Part shown: piece by piece, positions 9,442-17,510 of the stretch
Layout of the letters: each line of letters opens with the position of its first letter
Numbering within the stretch: position 1 is the stretch's first letter
Origin: GCA-003244245 sp050699875
GTDB lineage: Bacteria; Actinomycetota; Actinomycetes; Mycobacteriales; Pseudonocardiaceae
Direction of reading: 5' to 3'
DNA: 64,000 bases
Assembly: GCA_050699875.1 (NCBI GenBank)
Contig: JBOHFX010000107.1
Span: 1-64,000, forward strand
Translations under genes and position numbers: made by a program
The notes under the pieces: model-generated
Seen by the model: only the letters and a program-made list of their open reading frames with translations
What the model was told of the DNA's origin: nothing
Databases searched by the model: none

Positions 9442-9568
9442 AGTAGTGTCAAGGCGACGTTTGCCCTAAGGCATACGTACAGTTGGGCGCTTCGTGAGGC
9501 GTCACGCCTGGTCAGAACCCTCGCGGACCGCTGGCTCGGTCAACCATAAGGCCGGCATTGGGTGCCAG

Positions 9569-11326
9569 CTACTCAGCGGCTCCCCGGGCCCGGGACCAGG
9601 CTGTCCACAGTCGGGCGTACGGCCCGTCACCGATAGCGAGTTCGGCGTGGCGGCCGATCTCGACGATGCGGCCGGCGTCGAGGACCACGACCCGGTCGGC
9701 GGTGGCGGCTTGGGTGAGCCGGTGCGCCACGACGAGCGCGGTGCGGCCATCGAGTGCGCGCCATGCGGCCGCTTCCAGGATCCGGGCGCCGGCGCTGCCG
9801 GCCTCAGCGGTGGCCTCATCGAGGATGGCGACCAGCGGGTCGGCCAACACGACCCGGGCCAGCGCGAGCTGCTGGGCTTGCGTGGCAGTCAGCCGGTGCC
9901 CGCCGGCGCCGACCACGGTGGCCAGGCTGTCGGGCAGCGCGCGTGCCCAGATCAGCGCCCCGACCTTGGCCAGCGCCGCGGTCAGGTCGGCGTCGGTGGC
10001 GCCGGGACGGGCCAGCCGTAGGTCGTCGGTCAGGGTCCCGGCGAAGGTGTGCACCTCTTGGGTGACCAGCGCGACGGCGGCTCGCGGGTTGGCCGGGTCG
10101 AGCGCGGCCACGGCGACGCCGCCGATCTGGATCTGCCCGGCAGTCGGAGCGTGCACGCCGGCGATGAGCTTGGCCAGGGTGGTCTTGCCGGCACCGCTTG
10201 CACCGACCAGGGCGATTCGCTCACCGGGGGCCAGGGTGAGATCGATGCCGGTGAGGACGTCATGGCCCGGGGTGTAAGCATGCCCGACGGCGTGGATGGT
10301 GATCGACGAGTCGGCCGGCTCCCTGGCCTGGCTGTCCGGGTGCGGCTGGGGAAGTTGCGTGACGCCGACGAGCCGGGCCAGGCCCGCGGTGGCCTGCTGG
10401 GCCTCGTCGACGAGTCCGAGCAGGGTGTTGATCGGGTCGAAGAGCCGGATGAAGTACAGCGCGGCGGCGGTCGCGGCACCGACGGTGATCGCGCCGGCCC
10501 GGACCAGGAGGAAGCCGGCGATCAGCACCGCGGATGTGCCGATCAACTCGGCGACGTTGAGCCGGCCGAAGAACCTGGTCTGCATGGCGACGATGCGAAG
10601 CGAGATCGTGACGGCATCGCGGCAGCGCTGCGCAATGCGTTCGGTGTGCAGGCCGGCCAGCCGGAACGCCCGCACGGTAGCTGCGCCCTCGATGGAGCCG
10701 AGCATCTGCTGGGCGCGCGCCCCCTCGGCAATGCGCTCCCGGGCATACATCGGCGCGGCCCGGCGCAGGTACCAGCGCAGCGCCAGGACCTGCACCGGAA
10801 CGGCGACGAGGCCGGCCAGGGCCAGGCGCCAGTCCAGGATGGCAAGGCCGACCAAGGTAAGCCCGACCATCAAGGCGGACCGGACCAGTGCCGGCAGCGC
10901 CTCGCCGAACAGTTCAGATACCGCGGCAACGTCGCCACTGACCCGGGAGACCAGGTCGCCCGTGCCTGCTCGCTCGATGGCCTCCGGCGGTACCGCGAGT
11001 GCCCGGTCGACCACGTCCTCCCGCAGGGTGGCCAGAATCGGCTCGCCGCTACTGGCCACCAGGGCCCGGCCGATCGCGTCGGAAGCCCCCGCGGCGACCG
11101 CCACCGCGACCAATCCCAGGACCGGCCCGGTGATCGCGGCGGCTGGCGCGCCATCGACGACCAGGTCGACGATCACGCCCAGCAGCGGTGGCGCGATGAG
11201 GACCGTTGCGGTGCCGGCCACCAGTACCAGCCCGGCCAGCCCGATGCGCAACCGGTACGGGCGGGCGAGCGCGGCCAGCGCACGGCGGACCTGCAGCGCG
11301 GTTGCGACGGGCAGCAGCTCGGTCAT
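9569..11326 (-). CDS. ABC exporter-fold half-transporter with canonical Walker A and degenerate signature
   Basis: 585 aa: an N-terminal membrane domain (about residues 20-310, six hydrophobic helices) and an ATPase domain (about 345-575). The Walker A GASGAGKTT and Walker B VAILDEATAE (catalytic Glu present) are intact. The ABC signature is LTATQAQQ rather than LSGGQ. It partners the half-transporter encoded just upstream, which shows the opposite defects. Inside an iron-siderophore cluster the pair may import siderophores in the manner of IrtAB or export them; the sequence does not decide. The ATG at 11326 is preceded by GGAGG supplied by a 38-bp tandem repeat. Confidence 0.88.
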   Translation of the reverse strand: MTELLPVATALQVRRALAALARPYRLRIGLAGLVLVAGTATVLIAPPLLGVIVDLVVDGAPAAAITGPVLGLVAVAVAAGASDAIGRALVASSGEPILATLREDVVDRALAVPPEAIERAGTGDLVSRVSGDVAAVSELFGEALPALVRSALMVGLTLVGLAILDWRLALAGLVAVPVQVLALRWYLRRAAPMYARERIAEGARAQQMLGSIEGAATVRAFRLAGLHTERIAQRCRDAVTISLRIVAMQTRFFGRLNVAELIGTSAVLIAGFLLVRAGAITVGAATAAALYFIRLFDPINTLLGLVDEAQQATAGLARLVGVTQLPQPHPDSQAREPADSSITIHAVGHAYTPGHDVLTGIDLTLAPGERIALVGASGAGKTTLAKLIAGVHAPTAGQIQIGGVAVAALDPANPRAAVALVTQEVHTFAGTLTDDLRLARPGATDADLTAALAKVGALIWARALPDSLATVVGAGGHRLTATQAQQLALARVVLADPLVAILDEATAEAGSAGARILEAAAWRALDGRTALVVAHRLTQAATADRVVVLDAGRIVEIGRHAELAIGDGPYARLWTAWSRARGAAE

Positions 11327-11402
11327 ATTGCCGCCTCCGCGCGGGGAAGTACGTCGGCGGTCATATTGCCGCCTCCGCGCCGAGAAGTACGTCGGCGGTC
11401 AT
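11321..11402 (-). repeat. 38-bp tandem repeat carrying RBS and start codon
   Basis: Two units, 11321-11358 and 11359-11396, differ at two positions; a third copy begins at 11397 with only ggtcat. On the minus strand each unit contains GGAGG, seven bases, then ATGACC. Each ATG opens a 13-codon frame (MTADVLLGAEAAI, then MTADVLPRAEAAI) ending in a TGA that overlaps the next ATG as ATGA. The chain runs from the stop of the upstream ABC gene to the start of the downstream one. Confidence 0.85.
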
Positions 11403-13108
11403 GCCAGCACCGCCTCGCGGTACGCCGGCGAGGACCCGGCCAGCTCGGCGTGTGTGCCCTGCCCGGCGACCGTCCCGTCGAGGAGCATGACGACGCGATC
11501 GGCAGCGGCGAGCAGCGCCGGGCTGCTGGTCACCAGCACCGTGGTCCGGTCGGCCCGCACGGCGCGCAGGCGGCTGGCGATGCGGGCCTCGGTCGCGGCG
11601 TCGACTGCGGTCGTGGGGTCGTGCAGGACGAGCACCGCCGGGTCAGCGGCGAGCGCGCGGGCCAGCGCGACCCGCTGGCGCTGCCCGCCGGACAGCGACC
11701 TGGCCTGTTCGGTGAGCACCGCGCCGTCCGGCTGGCTGCCGGCGACCTCGTCGGCGCCCGATGCTGCCATGGCGGCGGTGACCTGATCGGGGCCGGCCGC
11801 GGTGGTTGCGACGTTGGCGATCAGGGTGTCCTCGAACAGATCGGTGTCGTGTGCGGCGACGAGCAGTGCCGCTCTCGCGGCGTCGAGGTCCAGCTCGTTC
11901 AGCGGGATCCCGTCGAGCTCGATCTTCCCGGTTTCGGGGTCGGCTTCGCGCGCCAAACAGTCGAGCAGAGCGACGGCGGCCGCGGGCTCAACGGCTACCA
12001 CCCCAACCAGCTCACCCCGTCTGATATCAAGGTCGACGTCGTGCAGCGCGCCGTGCGAAAGGCTCGACAGCCGCAGCGCGCACGCTGCTCGGTTCGGCAG
12101 CGTGCCGGAGCCGCCGGTCACGGCCGGTGGCGCGGCGAGCACAGTGGCGACCCGGCCCGCCGACGCCCGGCACTGGGCGATCAACGCCACCGCCTCGGCG
12201 ATCCCGCTCAGTGGACCGATCAGGTATTGGGTCAGCCCCACAGCGGCGATCAGCTCACCGATGCTGATCTGCCCCTGGGCCGCTAGCCGGCCCCCCACGA
12301 GCGCGACCAGCGCGAGGAATGCGCTGGTCATCGCCAGCGTCGCGCCCGAATGTACGGCGAGCAGCCTGGTCGCGCGAAGCCGCGCCGCTAGCGACGCGCG
12401 ACTCGCATCCCGGTACCGCGCCGCCGCGGCCCGTTCCGCCCGTAGCCCCTTGAGTACGCGGAGCCCACCGACCAGGTCGGTGGCCACCGCTGCGGCGTTC
12501 GCCGCCTGCTCCTGCTCGGCCGTGCTGCGCCGCTCCAGCGGTCCGGTCAGGAGGTTCAGCGCGATGAGAACCGGGGGCAGCCCGACCAGCACGACCAGGC
12601 CCAGCTGAACCGAGGCGCTCAGCAGGACCACCGCCGCGACCGTCAGCCCGGAGGCCGCTACCACGGCCCTCGCCACCGCCTCGTTGAACCGCGCGACCCG
12701 GGACACGTCAGCGGTGGCGATGCTCAGCAGCTCCCCGGGCGGCCGCCCTGCCCCGGCCCCGCCCCGGGGATCGAGGATGCGGCCCGCCACGGTCAGCCGC
12801 AGATCCAACCCGGCGTGCTCGCTAACGCGTGCCGTCAGCCGAGCACCGAACCGGAAACCCATCGTCAGCGCGGCGAACAGGACGGCAAGAACGGCCAACC
12901 ATCCGACCAGGGCGGTGGCGTCGCCGGTCGCGATGGCCCGGTCGATGATTACACCCACCAGCACCGGCACGAGCGCCTCAGCAGCCTGCCAGCCGGCGAG
13001 GAGCAGCACGGCCCCGAGCAGCACCCATCGCTGGCCGGCGACCGCATGCCTGAGCAGGCGCGACCCACTTCCGCCGGACTTCACGCGCGCCACGCTATGT
13101 GGCGGCAA
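11399..13108 (-). CDS. ABC exporter-fold half-transporter with degenerate Walker A and canonical signature
   Basis: 569 aa with an N-terminal six-helix membrane domain (about residues 25-300) and an ATPase domain. Where Walker A should be, the sequence is VGVVAVEPAAAVALLD, with no GxxGxGK. The signature LSGGQRQRVALARAL is perfect, but Walker B ends in LHDPTTAVD with Asp in place of the catalytic Glu. Together with the downstream half-transporter this makes one consensus ATP site (their Walker A plus this LSGGQ) and one dead site, typical of asymmetric heterodimeric exporters. Transcribed after the siderophore ATPase gene (54-bp gap) and before its partner. Confidence 0.88.
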   Translation of the reverse strand: MPPHSVARVKSGGSGSRLLRHAVAGQRWVLLGAVLLLAGWQAAEALVPVLVGVIIDRAIATGDATALVGWLAVLAVLFAALTMGFRFGARLTARVSEHAGLDLRLTVAGRILDPRGGAGAGRPPGELLSIATADVSRVARFNEAVARAVVAASGLTVAAVVLLSASVQLGLVVLVGLPPVLIALNLLTGPLERRSTAEQEQAANAAAVATDLVGGLRVLKGLRAERAAAARYRDASRASLAARLRATRLLAVHSGATLAMTSAFLALVALVGGRLAAQGQISIGELIAAVGLTQYLIGPLSGIAEAVALIAQCRASAGRVATVLAAPPAVTGGSGTLPNRAACALRLSSLSHGALHDVDLDIRRGELVGVVAVEPAAAVALLDCLAREADPETGKIELDGIPLNELDLDAARAALLVAAHDTDLFEDTLIANVATTAAGPDQVTAAMAASGADEVAGSQPDGAVLTEQARSLSGGQRQRVALARALAADPAVLVLHDPTTAVDAATEARIASRLRAVRADRTTVLVTSSPALLAAADRVVMLLDGTVAGQGTHAELAGSSPAYREAVLA

Positions 13109-13162
13109 CCGCCGTGGATCACCGCTGAACGGCGCAACCGGAGTTGCCGGACGGTGGAGGAG

Positions 13163-14026
13163 TCATGGTGCTTCCAAACCTTCGGGCGATGAGGCGCTGT
13201 GGTCAGCGGGGATCTCGCGGTTGGTCCGCTCACGGTGGCGACGGCCAGCGGGGACCACCAGTGGGGTGCCGGCGATCGGGTCGGTGAGCACCTGCGCGTC
13301 CAGCTCGAACACCTCGCTCAGCAGGGGCTCGGTGAGCACCTCCCACGGGGTGCCCTGAGCGATGATCCGCCCCGCGCGCATCGCGATCAGGCGCTGCGCG
13401 TAGCGGGCGGCCATGTTGAGGTCGTGCAATACCATCACCACGGTGCGCCCGGCCTCGGTGTGCAAGCGCTCCACCAGTTCGAGCACGTCGACCTGGTGCG
13501 CCAGGTCGAGGAACGTGGTGGGTTCGTCGAGCAGCAGCAGGTCGGTACCTTGAGCCAGCGCCATCGAGATCCACGCGCGCTGCCGCTGACCGCCGGAGAG
13601 CTCATCGACACTCCGTTCGGCGAACTCGGTCATGCCGGTCCAACTCAGCGCCTCGGCGACGGCGGCCTCGTCATCCGAGGACCACTGCCGGTACCACGCC
13701 TGATGCGGATGCCGGCCGCGGGCGATCAGATCGGCGACGGCGAGACCTTCCGGGGCGATCGGAGACTGCGGGAGCACCCCCAGCACCTTCGCGACCTCCC
13801 GGGTGGGCAGCTTGTCGATCCGTTTGCCGTCCAGCAGCACGTGGCCCCGTTTCGCCCGCATGAGCCGGGCCAGCGCACGGAGCACAGTCGACTTGCCGCA
13901 GCCGTTCGGCCCGATCACGGCGCTCACGGTGCCGTCGAGCACGGCGAGGTCCAGCCCGTCGACGACGACGTTGTCGTCGTAGGCCAGCGCCAGGTCCCGG
14001 GCCTGCAGGCGGATCCGGTCTGTCAT
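13163..14026 (-). CDS. Iron-siderophore ABC transporter ATP-binding protein (FepC/FecE type)
   Basis: 287 aa from ATG 14026, which overlaps the stop of the permease gene by 4 bp (ATGA). Walker A is GPNGCGKST, the signature LSGGQRQRAWISMALAQ, Walker B LLLLDEPTTFLDLAHQ and the switch His VLHDLN, all as in FecCD-associated ATPases. It energises import through the two permeases encoded immediately upstream. The longer frame up to 14485 runs through permease sequence in the wrong frame and is not coding. Confidence 0.93.
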   Translation of the reverse strand: MTDRIRLQARDLALAYDDNVVVDGLDLAVLDGTVSAVIGPNGCGKSTVLRALARLMRAKRGHVLLDGKRIDKLPTREVAKVLGVLPQSPIAPEGLAVADLIARGRHPHQAWYRQWSSDDEAAVAEALSWTGMTEFAERSVDELSGGQRQRAWISMALAQGTDLLLLDEPTTFLDLAHQVDVLELVERLHTEAGRTVVMVLHDLNMAARYAQRLIAMRAGRIIAQGTPWEVLTEPLLSEVFELDAQVLTDPIAGTPLVVPAGRRHRERTNREIPADHSASSPEGLEAP

Positions 14027-15129
14027 GCGGCGGATACCTTCCGGTTGCGGCGGGCGAGGAGGTACAGCAGGTAGGGGGCGCCGATCACGGCGGTGACGAT
14101 GCCGACCGGCAGTTCGGCGCCGACGACGGTGCGCGCGATGAAATCCGCGGTCACGGTGAGCAGCGCGCCGTAGACCGCTGAGGCGAGTAGCGGGGGGCGG
14201 GCCGCGCCGATCATGCGCTGGCAGATCTGCGGTACCACCAGCGCGACGAACACGATCGGGCCCGCGCTCGATGCGGCCACCGCGGCCAGGACCACCGCCA
14301 CGGTGATCAGCGCCGAGCGGGTCAGGTTCAGCTGTAACCCGAGCCCGCGGGCGGTGTCGTCGCCGAACTGCAGCGCGCCCAGCCCGAAGGTCAGCAGCAG
14401 CGCGACCGGCACCAGCACGGCCAACGCCAGCGCCACCGGTACGACGTGCTCCCAGCCGCGGCCGTTGAGGCTGCCGACGAGCCACACCGTGGCCTGGGCG
14501 GCGGCGTAGATCTGCGCGATGACAAGCAGCCAGGAGATGATCGCCCTGGACACCGCGTCGATCCCGATGCCCACCAGGATCAGCCGGTAGCCCTCGATAC
14601 CGCGTCGCCAGGCCAGCGCGTAGACCAGCGCGGCGGCCCCCAACCCGCCGACCAGCGCGGCGATCGGTACCCCGACTGTGGCCAGTGTCGCTCCGGCAGC
14701 GCCGTAGCTACCGCCGAGTACGATTACCGCGACAGCAGCGGCGCTGGCCCCTGCGGTGAAGCCGAGGAAGTCCGGGCTGGCCAGCGGGTTGCGCGCGATC
14801 GCCTGGAGGATCGCGCCGGACAGCCCCAGCGCGGCGCCGACCAGCACCCCGGTCAGCGTGCGCGGCAGCCGCAGCTCCAGCACGATGAACTGCTGGGAGC
14901 TGTCCCCACCGCCAAAGAGCACCGCGAGCACTTCGCCGACCGAGATCGGGAAGTCGCCGCGACCGATATTCACCGCTGCCATCAGCACCAGCAGGGCCAG
15001 CCCGACCACCGTCACCGTGATCATCCTCGGCCGCCACACCCCGGAGAACCGACCGATCCGCAGCGGCGGGCGGCCGCGCACCTGCTCACGGTGCGGCGTG
15101 TCGACCGTCTTCGCTGTCCTGGTCGTCAC
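14023..15129 (-). CDS. FecCD family iron-siderophore permease, second subunit
   Basis: 368 aa with many membrane helices. It carries the family's conserved stretches: LELRLPRTLTGVLVGAALGL, AILQAIARNPLASPDFLGFT, VGSLNGRGWEHV and GPIVFVALVVPQICQRMIGA. With the neighbouring permease it should form the ten-plus-ten helix channel for ferric siderophores. It overlaps the upstream permease by 4 bp and the downstream ATPase by 4 bp, so translation is probably coupled. Confidence 0.93.
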   Translation of the reverse strand: MTTRTAKTVDTPHREQVRGRPPLRIGRFSGVWRPRMITVTVVGLALLVLMAAVNIGRGDFPISVGEVLAVLFGGGDSSQQFIVLELRLPRTLTGVLVGAALGLSGAILQAIARNPLASPDFLGFTAGASAAAVAVIVLGGSYGAAGATLATVGVPIAALVGGLGAAALVYALAWRRGIEGYRLILVGIGIDAVSRAIISWLLVIAQIYAAAQATVWLVGSLNGRGWEHVVPVALALAVLVPVALLLTFGLGALQFGDDTARGLGLQLNLTRSALITVAVVLAAVAASSAGPIVFVALVVPQICQRMIGAARPPLLASAVYGALLTVTADFIARTVVGAELPVGIVTAVIGAPYLLYLLARRNRKVSAA

Positions 15130-16193
15130 AGTTTCACCAGCCGGCGACGGCGCACCAGGGCGATGAAGAACGGGGCCCCCACCAGCGCAAGTACGATCCC
15201 AACCTGCAGCTCGCCTGGCCGCACCACCACCCGGCCGATCACGTCGGCGGCCAACAGCAGCACGGCGCCGGCCAGCCCCGAGGCGGGCAGCAGCCAGCGA
15301 TGATCAGGCCCGGTCATGGCCCGTGCCACGTGTGGTACCACCAAGCCGAGGAAGGCGATCGGCCCGCACGCCGCCACCGCAGAGCCGGTCAGCAGGGTGA
15401 TCGCCGCCAGCCCGGTCCAGCGGGTCACTGCGACTCGCTGCCCCAGCGCGCGGGCCACGTCTTCACCCAGCGCCAGTAGGTTCAGACCCGGTGCGTTCAG
15501 CACCGCGAGCAGCAGTCCAAGCAGCAGGAACGGTGCGACCTGGCCCGCGATTCCGGCGTCGCGGCCGGCCAGCGAGCCGACCACCCAGAACCGGTAGGCG
15601 TCGAGTGTCGCAAGGTCGGCCAGCAACACCGCCTGGGTCAGCGCGTAGAGCAGGTAGGTCACCGACACCCCGGCCAACGCGAGCGTCACCGGTGTCGGTC
15701 CGCCCCGGCCCAGCGACCCCAGCGCGAACACCAGCACGCTGGCTGCGAATGCCCCGGCGAAGGCGAACCACACGTAGCCGAACAGGCTTGTCACGCCGAG
15801 CGCGTAGATGCCCAGCACTACGAAGAAGGCCGCGCCCGCCTCCACGCCAAGTATGCCGGGGTCGGCGAGCGGGTTGCGGGTGTGGCCCTGCATCAGCGCC
15901 CCTGCCATCCCCAACGCGATGCCCACCCCGATACCGAGCACGGTGCGCGGCGCCCGCAGCGAGCGGACCACGATGTCGTTCTCGGTGCCGGTCGGCGACC
16001 AGATCGCGTCCCATACCTGGCCGATCGGGATCGGTTTGGCCCCGACCGCCAGGCTGGCCAGCGCCACCAGCGCCAGCAGGACCAGCAGGCCGGCGACGAT
16101 CAGCAGGCGGCGGCGCCGCAGCCTGCTTGCGCTGGTCGACACGGGCGCTGGCGGCTGGCCTGGCTGTGGCGGATGGGTGGCAATCGACGTCAT
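15126..16193 (-). CDS. FecCD family iron-siderophore permease, first subunit
   Basis: 355 aa polytopic protein with SLRAPRTVLGIGVGIALGMA, ALMQGHTRNPLADPGILGVE, FWVVGSLAGRDAGIAG and PIAFLGLVVPHVARAMTGPD, all FecCD hallmarks. First gene of the operon permease-permease-ATPase-ABC-ABC. The start ATG 16193 follows a GGAGGAG ribosome site. Iron-box-like sequence lies about 40-70 bp upstream. Confidence 0.93.
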   Translation of the reverse strand: MTSIATHPPQPGQPPAPVSTSASRLRRRRLLIVAGLLVLLALVALASLAVGAKPIPIGQVWDAIWSPTGTENDIVVRSLRAPRTVLGIGVGIALGMAGALMQGHTRNPLADPGILGVEAGAAFFVVLGIYALGVTSLFGYVWFAFAGAFAASVLVFALGSLGRGGPTPVTLALAGVSVTYLLYALTQAVLLADLATLDAYRFWVVGSLAGRDAGIAGQVAPFLLLGLLLAVLNAPGLNLLALGEDVARALGQRVAVTRWTGLAAITLLTGSAVAACGPIAFLGLVVPHVARAMTGPDHRWLLPASGLAGAVLLLAADVIGRVVVRPGELQVGIVLALVGAPFFIALVRRRRLVKL

Positions 16194-16232
16194 GAGCCGC
16201 TCCTCCTGTCCGTCGATTGAGGGTCACCCAAT

Positions 16233-16266
16233 TGAGGTTCGCCTACAGTAAGTTAGGCATGGCTTA
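16233..16266 (-). promoter_or_regulatory. Probable overlapping iron boxes upstream of the permease operon
   Basis: Two overlapping 19-bp windows resemble TTAGGTTAGGCTAACCTAA: 16233-16251 (13 of 19) and 16248-16266 (12 of 19, including the core gttaggc). They are weaker than the boxes at 7192 and 9423, but lie in the expected place, 40 bp before the start codon. Confidence 0.5.
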
Positions 16267-16400
16267 GACGCCTAGCCCCGCGCAGGCCCCTGCCGCGGAG
16301 CCCGGTGATCCCGGACGACCGCTGTGGATGCCGGCAGGCAGGCGTAGGACGGCTCGCGGTGGGGGAGTTGTGTTCCAATGGCTACCAGTCGCGAGTCGTT

Positions 16401-16850
16401 GTGAAGGGGCTACTGGACCGCTTCGGTCAGACGTCGGCGGAGCAGGCCGGCATCCAGCTGGTCGATAAGCCGTCGCCGCTGTACCAGTTGCTAGTCCTCG
16501 CCACCTTGTTGAGAGCCCGGATTTCCGCGGATATCGCGATGGCGGCCGCCAAGGAATTATTCGCCGCGGGATACCGGACGCCGCAGCGGATGCGCCGGGC
16601 GAGCTGGCAGGACAGGGTGGACGCGCTTGGCCGGGCAGGCTATCGGCGGTATGACGAGCGGACCTCGACCAGACATGCGGGTCACGCAAGGAGCCAAAAG
16701 GTCGGCCTGCCCTCGAACGCTGGTGATCTGTCCGGACTGGTCACCTCGCCAAGCGACCTGGCGAGGTTATCGGCGGCGCTGGTTCGGGTCTCCCGTGGGT
16801 TCCGCGCTGCAGAGGAGATCAAGCAGGTCGGCGACAGCTCGTCGACCTAG
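16401..16850 (+). pseudogene. HhH-GPD/endonuclease III-like protein with central deletion
   Basis: From GTG 16401 the protein reads VKGLLDRFGQTSAEQAGIQL, then PLYQLLVLATLLRARISADI and AKELFAAGYRTPQRMRRASW, the N-terminal part of small actinobacterial endonuclease III-like proteins. After YRRYDERTST it jumps to VGLPSNAGDLSGLV and LARLSAALVRVSRGFRAAEE, the C-terminal part. The middle, which should hold the helix-hairpin-helix (xFPGIGxxGA) and catalytic region, is missing, apparently in frame. The protein is 149 aa where about 210 is expected. Upstream codons to 16305 do not look coding. Confidence 0.6.
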
Positions 16851-17284
16851 CTCAGAACGTCTTGCCGAAGGAGATCGTCCAGCTCAGCACCGTGCAGGGC
16901 GTTGGACTCCAACAGTCGGGTTGCGGCGAACTCAAGCTGGATGCGCTGCCCTCGGAGATATGTTTCCACCCGGTCCATGATACCGATAGTATTGCTAATG
17001 CCTAGCTGCCGACATAAAGTATGGGCCAACAGTAATTCATCCTGTTCAGGCGGCGTGACAATTGGTAACCATTTTCCAAACACTATCTTTTCCGCAAACG
17101 GGCCACCATACAAAATCCATACCCGGTCGAGGGTTGACGGTCTCTTGCAAAGACGCATACCGCCCGCGCCGTCGTTACCATGCAGCTCGATGACCGCCAC
17201 GTCGAGGCCACGTGAGGCAGCAACAAGGGCGTGGCCGGCTTCGTGCACGGCCGCCCTGTTCCGTTCTGTATCCGCAAGGCCCAT
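16847..17284 (-). CDS. Stand-alone FtsH-M41-like zinc peptidase domain
   Basis: 145 aa, starting MGLADTERNRAAVHEAGHAL. HEAGH at residues 14-18 is the zinc-binding HExxH of M41 (FtsH-type) peptidases. Further on, YGGPFAEKIVFGKW resembles the 'GGRAAEELVFG' stretch of FtsH, and PPEQDELLLAHTLCRQLGIS resembles the segment with the third metal-ligand Asp (DLxxAT..AR). There is no AAA+ domain, signal or membrane helix. Base composition is visibly less GC-rich than its neighbours. It ends 4 bp inside the convergent glycosylase remnant. The substrate is unknown. Confidence 0.7.
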   Translation of the reverse strand: MGLADTERNRAAVHEAGHALVAASRGLDVAVIELHGNDGAGGMRLCKRPSTLDRVWILYGGPFAEKIVFGKWLPIVTPPEQDELLLAHTLCRQLGISNTIGIMDRVETYLRGQRIQLEFAATRLLESNALHGAELDDLLRQDVLS

Positions 17285-17510
17285 GCCGGGAGCTTAGCCG
17301 TAGTGATCAAGTCGGCGAGAACCGGCGCCATGAACTCGATCCCGCAGACGTTTCCGCGGCAACGACGCCACGGTTACCGCGGGTCGCGCGAATGAGTAAC
17401 GGGCTGCGCCGATATGGCTGCCGGCGCAGAGTCGTTGAGCCGGACGGGGATGGCGTCGTAGCCGCGGAGCACCCGGGTGGGACGCCGGTGTGGAGTGCCG
17501 GCGAGCCTGA

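Noticed and set aside
10049..12286. 745-codon open frame on the plus strand
   Set aside because: It runs antisense across both ABC half-transporter genes, is full of Gly/Arg/Asp/Gln and shows no domain; a typical shadow frame in GC-rich DNA.
14027..14485. N-terminal extension of the siderophore ATPase frame
   Set aside because: It lies inside the permease gene in another frame; the ATG at 14026 with 4-bp overlap is the natural start.
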